Below are positions 1 through 9,202 of a stretch of DNA of 56,358 nucleotides, piece after piece. The notes below the pieces were generated by a model that saw nothing but the letters and a program-made list of their open reading frames with translations, was not told where the DNA came from and made no database searches. Position numbers and translations under genes: made by a program. Position 1 is the first letter of the stretch. Every line of letters begins with the position of its first letter. This stretch comes from an uncultured Bacteroidota bacterium. Its GTDB lineage: Bacteria > Bacteroidota > Bacteroidia > B-17B0 > Aurantibacillaceae. The stretch is taken from positions 1 through 56,358 of the forward strand of contig CAITNS010000069.1 in NCBI GenBank assembly GCA_903893815.1, in the 5' to 3' direction.

Positions 1-168
1 AATTCTTCTGTTGACGTTTATAACGTTATTGGTGAAAAAGTTTATTCTAACACTTTAGTTAAAGGCAACAATGTTGTTGATTTATCAGGTTTAGCTAACG
101 GAGCATACTTCGTGAAATTAAACTCTAACGGTTCAATTACTACTAAAAAAGTTGTTTTAACAAAATAA
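1..168 (+). CDS. C-terminal end of a T9SS cargo protein (partial)
   Basis: The window opens inside a reading frame in phase 1 that ends at TAA 166-168. The 55 visible residues look like the end of a type A T9SS sorting domain: a VDVYNVIGEKVYS strand, then VDLSGLANGAYFVKL and a lysine-rich VVLTK end. These domains direct proteins through the type IX secretion system to the cell surface or medium. The body of the protein, and so its function, lies outside the window. A hairpin terminator follows. Confidence 0.85.
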   Translation, partial: NSSVDVYNVIGEKVYSNTLVKGNNVVDLSGLANGAYFVKLNSNGSITTKKVVLTK

Positions 169-190
169 TCCTATTTTTTAAAATAGATTA

Positions 191-224
191 AAAAGCCTCG
201 CTAACTTTAGTGGGGCTTTTTTTT
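191..224 (+). terminator. Rho-independent terminator after the T9SS cargo gene
   Basis: An AAGCCTC arm and a GGGGCTT arm (one G-T pair) surround a short loop and are followed by a run of eight T. It lies 23 bases past the stop codon. Confidence 0.75.
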
Positions 225-341
225 GGCAATTCAGCTATCATTTAAACAGTGGCAATTGGATAAAAACTATTTATTTGCGTAAATATTATGCAAATTCTTG
301 TTAACTAGCATCTATATACTAAATATTTTAGCTATTTTAGA

Positions 342-349
342 TAAATTTG
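342..349 (+). promoter_or_regulatory. Candidate -7 promoter element (TAnnTTTG)
   Basis: TAAATTTG matches the Bacteroidota -7 consensus TAnnTTTG. No TTG is seen at the expected 18-21 base spacing upstream, so this is a half match. It lies 45 bases before the ATG at 395 and overlaps the in-frame TTG at 347, which argues against that TTG being the start. Confidence 0.4.
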
Positions 350-394
350 AGACTGAATCTGAATCATATTAGTCACATACTTCGTATAAATAGA

Positions 395-3300
395 ATGCCT
401 TTAAGCTTTTTATTTATCTTTTTAGCAATTTTTTATTGCTCAGATTCTTATTCGCAAGTTAAAAACGAAGATGACCTAAAAAAACAAGCTGAAACATATT
501 TTGAGGACGAAGATTACAACTTAGCTTATAAACTATTCGCTCAACTCGTTTCTCTCTATCCAAAAGATCCGGATTTCAATTACAAACTAGGCGTTTGTAT
601 GTTATACACAGAACCTGATAAAAAGAAACCTTATTCCTATTTACTACTTGCTACTAAAAATCCTGCAGATGCTCCAAAAGAAGCGAAATTTTATTTAGCG
701 AAAACTTATCACGTCAACTATAGATTTGATGAGGCCATTAAACTATATACTGAATATAAATCCATTGGAAGCACCGCTTCTATTGAGAGACTGCAAGTTA
801 ATAGAGAAATACAAGCTTGTAAAAACGGCAAACGATTACTCTCTAATTTAACAGACTTAGTGGTTATTAATAAAAAACAATTAAACGAAGCTGATTATTT
901 TAAAGGTTATGATGTAAAAGAAATTGGAGGGAAATTATTAGTAAAACCCGACGAGTACAAATCGGGTTACGATAAAAAGAAAAAAGATAAATCGGTTGTT
1001 TATTTGCCTCGTAGTGGCGAAAGGCTTTATTATTCAAGCTACGGCGAAGGTGGTAGTAATGGAAGAGATATTTTTTATGTCAATAAATTGCCAAATGGTA
1101 GTTGGAGTAAACCAACCATGCTTCCTGCTTCTATCAATACAGAATTTGATGAGGACTATCCATTTCTTCATCCAAATGGCAATACTCTTTACTTCAGTTC
1201 TAAAGGTCATAACAGCATGGGAGGTTATGATGTTTTTAAAACGACATACAATGCCGAAACACAAACTTGGACTAAGCCTGAGAATTTAGAGTTTCCTATC
1301 AACTCACCAGATGACGATATTTTATTTGTAACCGATTCTCTTGAAAAAACTGCTTTCTTTAGTACAGGAAGATATAGCCCATTTGGAAAACTGGATGTAT
1401 TAAAAATCAATACGGAACGCCGTCCGATGAATTTTGCTGTGATGAAAGGCATGGTGGTAAAAGAAGAAGCTTCGCAAAGTATTAAATCAAAAATTACAGT
1501 AAAAAATATGGCCGACGGACAGATTGCAGGTACGTTTCAAGCTGGCGAAAATGGTGATTATAATATGGAATTACCTAATGGTGGTAAATTCATATTCACT
1601 GTTGAAACCCCTGGTATTCCTACTCAATCCGATGCTGTAAATATACCAGTTGCTTATACCTTAAAACCATACAAACAAGTAATCTCTTATGATAAAAAAA
1701 TATTAAAAATCATTAACTACTTTGATGGTTCTGTTACTGATGAAAATTACAGCATGATGATAGATTTAATTGAAAAGAAAGCAAAACTAGAAGTTAATGA
1801 AAATGAACAATACAACAATAACTTAATTAAAGATGCTAATAAAAATCAAACAACAGGTGATGATAACAAAAACTTAAATGCAGTTGGCACCAATAACCCA
1901 ACTGTTAGTGGCAGTAACGAAACAGAACCAAAAACTAATACTAATAAAAATGTAACAAACGAACAATTACTATCCATTGCTAAAATGGATGCCAAAGAAG
2001 CCAGCGATGAAGCCACCAAATTAAAACAAGAAGCTCAGGATGCTTTTGGATTAGCTACTCAAAAAACAGCCGAATCGGTTGCTATAGAAAAAGAAGCAGA
2101 AACAACAATTGAAAATGCGAATGCTATAACTGATGTAGCAAAAAAGAATGAAGAATTAGCTAAAGCCAATCAATTAAAAGAAGACGCTAAAATTGCCTCT
2201 GCAGTTGCTAATACAGCTACAAACATCGCTAAAAAACTTGAAGTAGATGCTAATACACAGCAAAAAGAAGCAGATTTAACCAATCAATACATCACACAGT
2301 TAGAAACTGTAATTAAAAACAAGAACAATAAAGAAGCATTAACAAAATTAGAGAGCATTCAAAAAGAATTAGATGATTTATCTAAACAAAAAAATCAATC
2401 AAGCGAATTATTAACTTCTTTAAAAGCAGAATCTGAATTAAAGCAACAAGAATTAATTAATTCGGAAAAGAAAAATAATGGAATCGTTTCTGAAATAAAT
2501 ATACTAAAAAGTGAAACTGAAAATTTAGAAAAAGATTTAGCAAACGAAAACGATAAATCCATAAAAGAAAATATATCTGCTCAAATTCGCGAAATTAACT
2601 CGGAGATTGATTTAAAAAACAAAGACCTTGCTACTAACAACCAAAAAATCGAATCTCTCAAAAAAGAAGTTGAAGGTGTAAATCAAGAACTGCAAATTGC
2701 TGCTAAAATATTAAACGAAAAAACAGATGGCGTTGCTATAAATAACAACACAAATGGAAATGAGAATGGAAATGCGACATCGATAAGCAACAACAACACA
2801 ACTTCAAATCCAAATAATTCAAATTCAAACATTGATAATACCAACAAAAATGCAACAGCATTATCTTACGAGGGTATTACTAGCAAATACACTTCAAAAA
2901 TAAATGAAACACCAATAGATAATTCAAATAAAGAAAGTATTACTAAACAAAATGAAATTTTAAAAACATATAATAAAGATGTAAATGATTTAATTGCTCT
3001 TAACAAAAATGAATTATCTAAAACAACGAATACTGCCGATAAAAAGAACATTAATGATGAAATAAAAAAATTAGAAAAACTAAAAATTGATAATGATAAA
3101 GCAATAGCTTCAAATAATTCTGCTATCAACAAACTAGAAAGTAATGCCATTGCAAATAATAACTCGAGCACCACTACAAATTCAACAAACATTAATTCTG
3201 CCAACGAAAACAATTCTGCTAATGGAAATGCGATAGCAAACGAAAATAATACTACCAGCGTAACAAACAGCAATACGATAGCCGCCAATAATAAAAATAA

Positions 3301-6300
3301 CAATGGCAACGAAAATGCTATTGCAACAAACTCTAATAATGCGACCAGTAACAATGGTAATGATATTAACGCTACAAGTAACAATACTACATCAGTTAGT
3401 GCTAATAACATCAACAGCAATGCTAATAATTCAACAGGTAATGAAAACAATAATGCAATTGCAAATAACAACAATGCGGCAAACGAGAACGCTAATGCTA
3501 TAAATAACAATGGAACGAATTCAGCAAATGGAAATAACAATGCTATTAGTGCTAATGCGCCAACCAGTAATGAAACCATTAAACCAATTAATACGAGCGC
3601 AGGAACAGATAATTCAGCTTTTTTAAACGAATTAAATAATTTAAAAAAAGAATTAAACGCCAATTCAACTGCCGCTAACCAAATTTTTAATTACAATGAT
3701 TATAAAGAAAATACATCAGTTGTTTTGAAGCAAGCATCAACTCAAAAATTTGATGCGGCAAAGCAAAGTGAAATAGCCTTAAACAACACTATCTCAAAAA
3801 CCGAAACTGCTATTAAAAACAGTTCTAATGGCAAACCAGAAACATTACTAAACGAAGCAGAAGCCTTAAATAATAAAGCTTTTGAACAACGAAAAGAATC
3901 TGCTACAAAATCAGGTACCGAAAAAGATGTCTTAATAAAACAAGCTACTGATAACGAAAAACTATCCGTCGATAAAAAACTAGAAGCTTCTGTTCTTGCT
4001 CAAAAACAAAACAAAGCAACGTTTGAAAATAATAGTAGCAACTTAGCAGAACTTCAAAAAGTAAATGGAGCAAAAACAAGCGATGCCATTTCGCAAGCAA
4101 ATATGTTAGTGGATGAAGCTGCCTTAAACTTTAAGCAAGCTCAAAAATTACGTACAGAAGCAGATGCTTATCCATCTGGCGCTGCTAAACTTGGCGGACT
4201 AAGTAATGTAGAAGAAAAAGAAAATGAAGCGCTTGCTAAACAACAAAAAGCATTAGATATTTTATCTAAAGCAAACCCTACTTATCAAGTAAAACCTTTA
4301 GATGCTGGTTCCAACCCTGCTGATGCTATTGCTAATGTAAATAATGAAATTACAAAAACTACTCAGTTACAAGTAGATGCTTACTTAGCATTAAGTAAGG
4401 CTAATCAAAACGAATTAAAATTACAAAGTGATAAACTCGCTAAAAATCCTTCATTTAGTAAAGCAGACAATAAACAAGCACAAGATTTAAAAGCAACATC
4501 CGAAAAATTAAACACAGAAGCAAAGGCGTTTATCGGTCAGTCATTAACAGCAAAAACTCCTGCTGAAAAGGCAAACTTATTACTACAAGCAAACGAAAAA
4601 GAAATCGCTGCTATTAAAGCACTATCTGAAGCAACAGAATTAACTACAAATAATACTGCTGCCATTGCCGCAAATAATACAAATGCAGCTAACAGCAATA
4701 CGGTTAATGCTACAAATGCTAACAGAACAAATAATCCAAATGCAACAACTACAAATACAGTAGCTGCAACTAATTCAGCAAACACAAACACTGTTGCAAC
4801 TAATAACAACGCTTCTAATACAAATTCGGTAGCTACAACTAATAGCAATGCTACTAGCACAAATTCGATAGCTGATACAAATAGCAATGTGACTAGTACT
4901 AATTCTGTGGCTACCAATAACGTTTCTAATACTAATGAAAATGGAGTAAGTACTAACTCTGTTGCTTCAACAAATAATAATAGTAGTAGCAACACAAATT
5001 CAAATGGAACAAACTCCATAACTCCTAATAATGAGGTTAGTACTAACACTTCAATAAACCCCACTAATACAAAAGGAAATGCTGCTGCAGCCGAAGCATT
5101 AGCTTTAAAAAACAGTTTAAACAATCCTAATGAATCAAACCTATTAACTTTTAACCCATATATTGATTCGGAAGCAAAAACATTAAAAGACCAAGCTACA
5201 GAAAAAATAAACGCCGCTTTAGAACAAGACAAAGCTATTGCTTCCAGTTTAGATAATGCAAGTCAATTAGCATCTATTAATACTTCGGGCGAAACATTGG
5301 ATCAGTCAGCAATTACATCTATCTTATCTCAAGCTGATAAAATGAATGATGATGCTTTAGCTTTAAGAAAATCATCCGCTACAAAAACTGGTGCAGAAAA
5401 AGATAAAGATATTAATGAAGCAAAAACATTAGAAGCAACGGCCTTAAGTAAAAAAGTAGAAGCTAGTCAAAAACAACAACAATTAAATAAAGCAACTTTC
5501 GAAGCTAACAAACAAAGCCTAGAAGAATTAGCACAAATGGCAAAAGGCAAAAATATTCCTGAATTAAGTTCAGCTGATATGATTACCAATGAAGCTAATT
5601 TATTTTTAAATCAAGCAATTAAATTAAGAGAAGAAGCTAATGCCTACCCTACCGATGGTGCAAAACTTGGTGGTTATAGTAATGCCGAAGAAAAAGAATT
5701 TCAAGCTTTATTTAAACAACAAACTTTGTTAGATATTTACAAAAAACAATTCCCAACTTATATTACTAAAAAACCAAATGTTGCTACAGAAAATCCTGAA
5801 GCACTTACTAAACTAAATGAAACTAAAAACACATTAAATACAAATAATCAAGCGCATGTAGATGGTTTAACTTTACTAGCACAAGCAAATGATAAAGAAT
5901 ATAATACTCGTTTAAATGCAGTGCCAGTAACATTAAATGCTGCACAAAATAATTTAAAAACAAAAGCGCAAACAGCATTTACTAAAAAACAAGAAACATT
6001 TACAAAAGCTAATCAAACTAATGATTTAGGAGCTAAGAAAAATTTATTAATTGACGCTAATAAATATGGCATAGAGGCATTGAACAATTTAAATCAAATT
6101 ACCAATTCAAATGCTATTGCTACAAATGCTAATCCAAATGTTAATAATAACAACAGTGCTGCAAATAACAACAGCACGAATAATGGAAATACTGCTAGTA
6201 GTAACAATGTCGCTGGCAATAACAATAATGCAACTAATAATAATGCCGCAACTAACTCTAACAAACCAAACAATACAACAAACAATACAACAGGAAATAA

Positions 6301-7576
6301 CACAACTGCTAATACACCTGTTATAACATTAAAAGTAGAAGGATTAGAAGTGAAACCTAATAATGCATACACTGCAGATAAACCAATTCCAATTGACGAA
6401 AAAATTCCTGATGGTTTAGTTTTCAAGGTTCAAATTGGAGCATTTAAGGCACCTTTACCAAACAATACCTTTAAAGGATTAACACCAGTAATTGCTCAAA
6501 CTACACCAAGCGGATACATCCGTTACATGGCTGGTAATTTTGAACAATACGGAAGTGCAAACGCCGTTAAAAATGATTTAAGAAATTTAGGTTATAGCGA
6601 TGCCTTTGTAGTTGCTTATTATAATGGCAAACGTATTAACTTAAGCGAAGCAGCTGATAAAGCAAAAGCGGCAGGACAAACTGTTGAACCAACAGCCAAT
6701 ACAAGTGCTGGCATTACCGCTAATTCTAACGTGCCAAGAAATACATTTACAACCCCTACTGCTAACGTTACTAATAATGCGACAGACTCTCAACCTGCTG
6801 AAGTAACTAACGAGTTAGAGAAAATGAATGGTTTATTGTACACTGTTCAAATTGGTGTTTACTCAAAACAAGTAACACGCGGACAATTATTTAATTTAAA
6901 ACCAATTTATACAGAGAAGTTACCTAGTGGACTATACCGTTACACAGCTGGTATATATAATCAGAAAGATAGATTATTAGGAGATAAACGTAAAGTAGTT
7001 GACTTAGGTGTAAAAGATGCCTTTGTATCGGCTTATTACAATGCTAAACGTATTCCATTTGCTGAAGGGCAAAAACTGCAAACAGAAAACACAAACCTAA
7101 AAATGGAAGCAGAAAATCCTATTATTTTTGGTGGCGCTTCTAGTCCTGCAATAATTACAAATAACACAGTTACCACTCCAACAAATAATACTACTGCAAT
7201 AACAACTAGCGCAACACCTACTCCAACGGTGGCTGCTTTCTCAAATGGTGTTACGTCTGGTCCTGCTCCTACTGCCGAAAATGGTGTTAAAACAGATGAA
7301 GCTGGAATTTCGTTTAAAGTACAAATTGGAGCATATAAAAATCAAGTACCAAATGAAGTGGCTTCTAAATTCTTAAATATTAAAACCTGGCCAGTACAAA
7401 ATGTCGTAATTAATGGCTTATATATTTACACCATCGGAAACTTTACAGCAGCTTCATTTGCTAAAAAATTAAAAGATGAAGCTATTTCTGTTGGTATTAT
7501 AGACGCTTATATTACCGTATATAAAGACGGTAAAAAAATATACGGCGCTGAAGCAACTCAATATTTGAGTCGATAA
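395..7576 (+). CDS. Giant secreted TPR/PD40 protein with Asn-rich linkers and three SPOR-like repeats
   Basis: I count 2393 residues from the ATG at 395; an in-frame TTG at 347 is rejected because the ATG begins a clean signal peptide (cleavage near SYSQ) and the TTG overlaps a promoter-like box. Order: TPR-like helices (about 25-150); three PD40/WD40-like blades with YYSS, YFSSKG and FFSTGR motifs (about 210-330); a carboxypeptidase-regulatory-like fold (about 350-430); long Ala/Lys/Glu coiled coil; Asn-rich low-complexity blocks (about 780-826, 915-1074, 1416-1567, 1902-1977); two copies of a roughly 335-residue helical unit (about 1075-1412 and 1562-1901); three SPOR-like repeats starting near 2007, 2146 and 2304, each with a (K/T)VQIG core. 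The front half resembles PorE/OmpA-type envelope proteins, with SPOR-like repeats where an OmpA C-domain would sit. SPOR domains bind peptidoglycan, so a periplasmic or outer-membrane scaffold is inferred. Exact role unknown. Confidence 0.85.
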   Translation: MPLSFLFIFLAIFYCSDSYSQVKNEDDLKKQAETYFEDEDYNLAYKLFAQLVSLYPKDPDFNYKLGVCMLYTEPDKKKPYSYLLLATKNPADAPKEAKFYLAKTYHVNYRFDEAIKLYTEYKSIGSTASIERLQVNREIQACKNGKRLLSNLTDLVVINKKQLNEADYFKGYDVKEIGGKLLVKPDEYKSGYDKKKKDKSVVYLPRSGERLYYSSYGEGGSNGRDIFYVNKLPNGSWSKPTMLPASINTEFDEDYPFLHPNGNTLYFSSKGHNSMGGYDVFKTTYNAETQTWTKPENLEFPINSPDDDILFVTDSLEKTAFFSTGRYSPFGKLDVLKINTERRPMNFAVMKGMVVKEEASQSIKSKITVKNMADGQIAGTFQAGENGDYNMELPNGGKFIFTVETPGIPTQSDAVNIPVAYTLKPYKQVISYDKKILKIINYFDGSVTDENYSMMIDLIEKKAKLEVNENEQYNNNLIKDANKNQTTGDDNKNLNAVGTNNPTVSGSNETEPKTNTNKNVTNEQLLSIAKMDAKEASDEATKLKQEAQDAFGLATQKTAESVAIEKEAETTIENANAITDVAKKNEELAKANQLKEDAKIASAVANTATNIAKKLEVDANTQQKEADLTNQYITQLETVIKNKNNKEALTKLESIQKELDDLSKQKNQSSELLTSLKAESELKQQELINSEKKNNGIVSEINILKSETENLEKDLANENDKSIKENISAQIREINSEIDLKNKDLATNNQKIESLKKEVEGVNQELQIAAKILNEKTDGVAINNNTNGNENGNATSISNNNTTSNPNNSNSNIDNTNKNATALSYEGITSKYTSKINETPIDNSNKESITKQNEILKTYNKDVNDLIALNKNELSKTTNTADKKNINDEIKKLEKLKIDNDKAIASNNSAINKLESNAIANNNSSTTTNSTNINSANENNSANGNAIANENNTTSVTNSNTIAANNKNNNGNENAIATNSNNATSNNGNDINATSNNTTSVSANNINSNANNSTGNENNNAIANNNNAANENANAINNNGTNSANGNNNAISANAPTSNETIKPINTSAGTDNSAFLNELNNLKKELNANSTAANQIFNYNDYKENTSVVLKQASTQKFDAAKQSEIALNNTISKTETAIKNSSNGKPETLLNEAEALNNKAFEQRKESATKSGTEKDVLIKQATDNEKLSVDKKLEASVLAQKQNKATFENNSSNLAELQKVNGAKTSDAISQANMLVDEAALNFKQAQKLRTEADAYPSGAAKLGGLSNVEEKENEALAKQQKALDILSKANPTYQVKPLDAGSNPADAIANVNNEITKTTQLQVDAYLALSKANQNELKLQSDKLAKNPSFSKADNKQAQDLKATSEKLNTEAKAFIGQSLTAKTPAEKANLLLQANEKEIAAIKALSEATELTTNNTAAIAANNTNAANSNTVNATNANRTNNPNATTTNTVAATNSANTNTVATNNNASNTNSVATTNSNATSTNSIADTNSNVTSTNSVATNNVSNTNENGVSTNSVASTNNNSSSNTNSNGTNSITPNNEVSTNTSINPTNTKGNAAAAEALALKNSLNNPNESNLLTFNPYIDSEAKTLKDQATEKINAALEQDKAIASSLDNASQLASINTSGETLDQSAITSILSQADKMNDDALALRKSSATKTGAEKDKDINEAKTLEATALSKKVEASQKQQQLNKATFEANKQSLEELAQMAKGKNIPELSSADMITNEANLFLNQAIKLREEANAYPTDGAKLGGYSNAEEKEFQALFKQQTLLDIYKKQFPTYITKKPNVATENPEALTKLNETKNTLNTNNQAHVDGLTLLAQANDKEYNTRLNAVPVTLNAAQNNLKTKAQTAFTKKQETFTKANQTNDLGAKKNLLIDANKYGIEALNNLNQITNSNAIATNANPNVNNNNSAANNNSTNNGNTASSNNVAGNNNNATNNNAATNSNKPNNTTNNTTGNNTTANTPVITLKVEGLEVKPNNAYTADKPIPIDEKIPDGLVFKVQIGAFKAPLPNNTFKGLTPVIAQTTPSGYIRYMAGNFEQYGSANAVKNDLRNLGYSDAFVVAYYNGKRINLSEAADKAKAAGQTVEPTANTSAGITANSNVPRNTFTTPTANVTNNATDSQPAEVTNELEKMNGLLYTVQIGVYSKQVTRGQLFNLKPIYTEKLPSGLYRYTAGIYNQKDRLLGDKRKVVDLGVKDAFVSAYYNAKRIPFAEGQKLQTENTNLKMEAENPIIFGGASSPAIITNNTVTTPTNNTTAITTSATPTPTVAAFSNGVTSGPAPTAENGVKTDEAGISFKVQIGAYKNQVPNEVASKFLNIKTWPVQNVVINGLYIYTIGNFTAASFAKKLKDEAISVGIIDAYITVYKDGKKIYGAEATQYLSR
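3617..4630 (+). repeat. Internal coding repeat, copy 1 of the helical unit
   Basis: This part of the giant protein gene encodes a helical unit containing ESATKSGTEKD, NKATFENN and KLRTEADAYPSGAAKLGG. The same order of motifs returns in copy 2 at about 5080-6095. The copies are diverged in both DNA and protein, so the duplication is old. Boundaries are approximate. Confidence 0.7.
5080..6095 (+). repeat. Internal coding repeat, copy 2 of the helical unit
   Basis: Second copy of the unit at 3617-4630, with SSATKTGAEKD, NKATFEAN and KLREEANAYPTDGAKLGG at matching spacing. It sits between the second and third asparagine-rich blocks. Boundaries are approximate. Confidence 0.7.
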
Positions 7577-7818
7577 TTTTAAGTTCCATATATTTTTCAG
7601 TTTAAATTAATGGACTAACCAAAACTATAATCAATTTTACTTTTCTTTTTGCTTGAACAAAAAGAAACAAAAATTCAAGGCAATTCGCCAACCACCATTT
7701 GTCACGCATTAGCTCCCCAGAAAGGTGGTTCGCTCCGAATTGCCAAAGCCAGCCGCACCCCTACCAAGGTATGATAAATGTGTGATATTAGCTGATACAC
7801 TATTTCATGAAATAATCA

Positions 7819-7853
7819 GCGAAAATCTGTCTAATCTGTGTCATCCGTGTTCT
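7819..7853. repeat. Family A intergenic repeat, half copy (A1)
   Basis: It carries the words AATCTGT, AATCTGTGT and ATCCGTGTTC that end the longer copies of this family. Only one arm is recognisable here. Full copies are at 11788-11902, 46113-46220 and 46233-46358. Confidence 0.55.
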
Positions 7854-7905
7854 ATTACCATTAAAAAATGCAATAAATTAACAACCTCTGCATAGCATTA
7901 TTTAT

Positions 7906-7913
7906 TAATTTTG
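7906..7913 (+). promoter_or_regulatory. -7 promoter element of clpS
   Basis: TAATTTTG matches TAnnTTTG and ends only four bases before the ATG at 7918. If used, transcription would begin at or next to the start codon, giving a leaderless or nearly leaderless mRNA. No clear -33 TTG is seen. Confidence 0.45.
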
Positions 7914-7917
7914 TAGT

Positions 7918-8205
7918 ATGATGACGAATAATTATACAGACACAGAAGAGTTACTAGAACTCGATGTCATTACAAAAGAAAAACAAGAAAATAACATCAT
8001 TTTATTTAATGATGATGTAAATACCTTTGAATGGGTAATTGAGTGCTTAACAAAATATTGTGGACATGATACCATACAAGCAGAGCAATGCGCTACACTG
8101 GTTCATTTCACTGGTAAGTGCGTTGTAAAACAAGGCCCCATAAACAAATTAAAACCCATTTGCGAAACTCTTTTAGAAAAAGGCTTAAGTGCAGAAATAA
8201 ACTAA
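7918..8205 (+). CDS. clpS: ATP-dependent Clp protease adaptor ClpS
   Basis: 95 residues, the usual length for this family. ClpS delivers proteins with destabilising N-terminal residues to the ClpAP/ClpCP protease in the cytoplasm (N-end rule pathway). The conserved LFNDDVNTFEWV segment after a flexible N-terminus is the ClpS signature; the Asp-Asp-x-Asn-Thr motif lines the N-degron pocket. Two adjacent ATGs (7918 and 7921) are possible starts. Seven bases separate it from the M48 protease gene, so the two probably share a transcript and both concern protein quality control. Confidence 0.95.
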   Translation: MMTNNYTDTEELLELDVITKEKQENNIILFNDDVNTFEWVIECLTKYCGHDTIQAEQCATLVHFTGKCVVKQGPINKLKPICETLLEKGLSAEIN

Positions 8206-8212
8206 AAAATTT

Positions 8213-9022
8213 ATGAAAAAAATAATCATTACAGCTTCTATTATTGGAGCTATTTTTATTGCTTGTCAAAAAAATGCTATTACCGGTCGTCGTTCATTAA
8301 ACTTGGTAACCGAAAGCGAAATGATGACCATGAGCTATTCGGAATACGATAAATTTTTAGCAACCAATAAACCATTACCTGATACAGACAAACGTTTAGT
8401 AATGGTAAGAAGTATCGGTATAAAAATTCAAAAAGCAGTTGAAAAATATTATGCTGATAAAGGATTAAGTTCTCAATTAGATGGTTTTCAGTGGGCATTT
8501 AATGTGGTAGAAGACCCAGCAGTAAATGCTTGGTGTATGCCTGGTGGAAAAGTAGTAGTATATACAGGTATTTTACCTGTAACACAAGATGAAGCTAGCT
8601 TAGCTGTGGTTATGGGGCACGAAATTGCACACGCTATTGCACGCCACGGAAGTGAGCGAATGAGTAATGGAATGTTAGTGCAATTAGGAGGCGCAGCATT
8701 AGGCGCTGCTACGCAAACTAAGCCAGCTTTAACACAAGCTTTATTTCAACAATCCTTTGGTATTGGCTCACAATTAGGCATGCTTAAATTCAGCCGTAAC
8801 CACGAAACAGAAGCTGATAAAATGGGATTAATATTTGCCGCCATGGGTGGTTATGATCCTAATGCAGCAGTAAGTTTTTGGGAACGTATGGCGGCAGCTA
8901 GTGGTGGCGCAAAACCAATAGAGTTGTTAAGTACCCATCCGAGCGATGCTACACGTATAGCCGATTTAAAAGCCTTTATGCCTGAGGCATTAAAATATTA
9001 TACTGCACCAGCAGGTAAATAA
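8213..9022 (+). CDS. M48 family metallopeptidase, lipoprotein
   Basis: 269 residues. The N-terminus is a lipoprotein signal with lipobox FIAC (Cys18), so the mature enzyme should be anchored to a membrane facing the periplasm. The zinc motif HEIAH is at 136-140, and a downstream ETEAD motif (Glu198) supplies the likely third zinc ligand, as in M48 peptidases of the BepA/LoiP/YcaL type. Such enzymes degrade or repair misfolded envelope proteins; the exact substrate cannot be read here. It follows clpS closely and ends in a strong terminator. Confidence 0.92.
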   Translation: MKKIIITASIIGAIFIACQKNAITGRRSLNLVTESEMMTMSYSEYDKFLATNKPLPDTDKRLVMVRSIGIKIQKAVEKYYADKGLSSQLDGFQWAFNVVEDPAVNAWCMPGGKVVVYTGILPVTQDEASLAVVMGHEIAHAIARHGSERMSNGMLVQLGGAALGAATQTKPALTQALFQQSFGIGSQLGMLKFSRNHETEADKMGLIFAAMGGYDPNAAVSFWERMAAASGGAKPIELLSTHPSDATRIADLKAFMPEALKYYTAPAGK

Positions 9023-9041
9023 TTTACAGGAGTAATTCATT

Positions 9042-9077
9042 AAAAACTCATCTGCTTTTGGTAGATGAGTTTTTTTA
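9042..9077 (+). terminator. Rho-independent terminator after the M48 gene
   Basis: AAAACTCATCT and AGATGAGTTTT form a perfect stem around a short loop and are followed by a T run. It closes the clpS-M48 transcription unit. Confidence 0.85.
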
Positions 9078-9129
9078 GGTCAAAAATTTATATATTTATG
9101 AAAACTAAACGTCTTAAGTAATTATAATT

Positions 9130-9149
9130 ATTTACAAATGATTGTAAAT
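9130..9149. promoter_or_regulatory. Palindrome upstream of the GH5 gene, possible operator
   Basis: ATTTACAA-ATGA-TTGTAAAT is a perfect inverted repeat with 8-base arms, 53 bases before the GH5 start. Its size and symmetry suit a dimeric regulator; it has no T run and so is not a terminator. Confidence 0.35.
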
Positions 9150-9202
9150 GAATTGATGACTCTTAGCGATTAGTTAGCTGCAACCTTAATTGACAACAGA
9201 CA

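Larger units (their letters stand above)
7577..7917. other. Intergenic region with hairpin-rich repeats
   Basis: No gene is seen in these 341 bases. The stretch 7641-7680 is palindromic around CTTTTTG and CAAAAAG. An imperfect inverted repeat at 7679-7744 pairs GGCAATTCG with CGAATTGCC and CCACC with GGTGG. A half copy of repeat family A lies at 7819-7853, and a -7 box for clpS at 7906-7913. Confidence 0.6.

Noticed and set aside
347-394. TTG start 16 codons upstream for the giant TPR/PD40 protein
   Set aside because: The TTG overlaps a TAAATTTG promoter-like box, and the added residues precede a complete signal peptide that starts at ATG 395.
2866-3663. Long leucine- and valine-rich frame on the minus strand, with similar ones at 4537-5232 and 6094-6426
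   Set aside because: They are antisense readings of the Asn-rich tracts (AAT/AAC codons read backwards give Leu, Val and Ile codons) and have no start context or family.
7577-7917. CRISPR array or transposon end in the repeat-rich gap
   Set aside because: There is no regular repeat-spacer series, no target duplication and no transposase or cas gene nearby.
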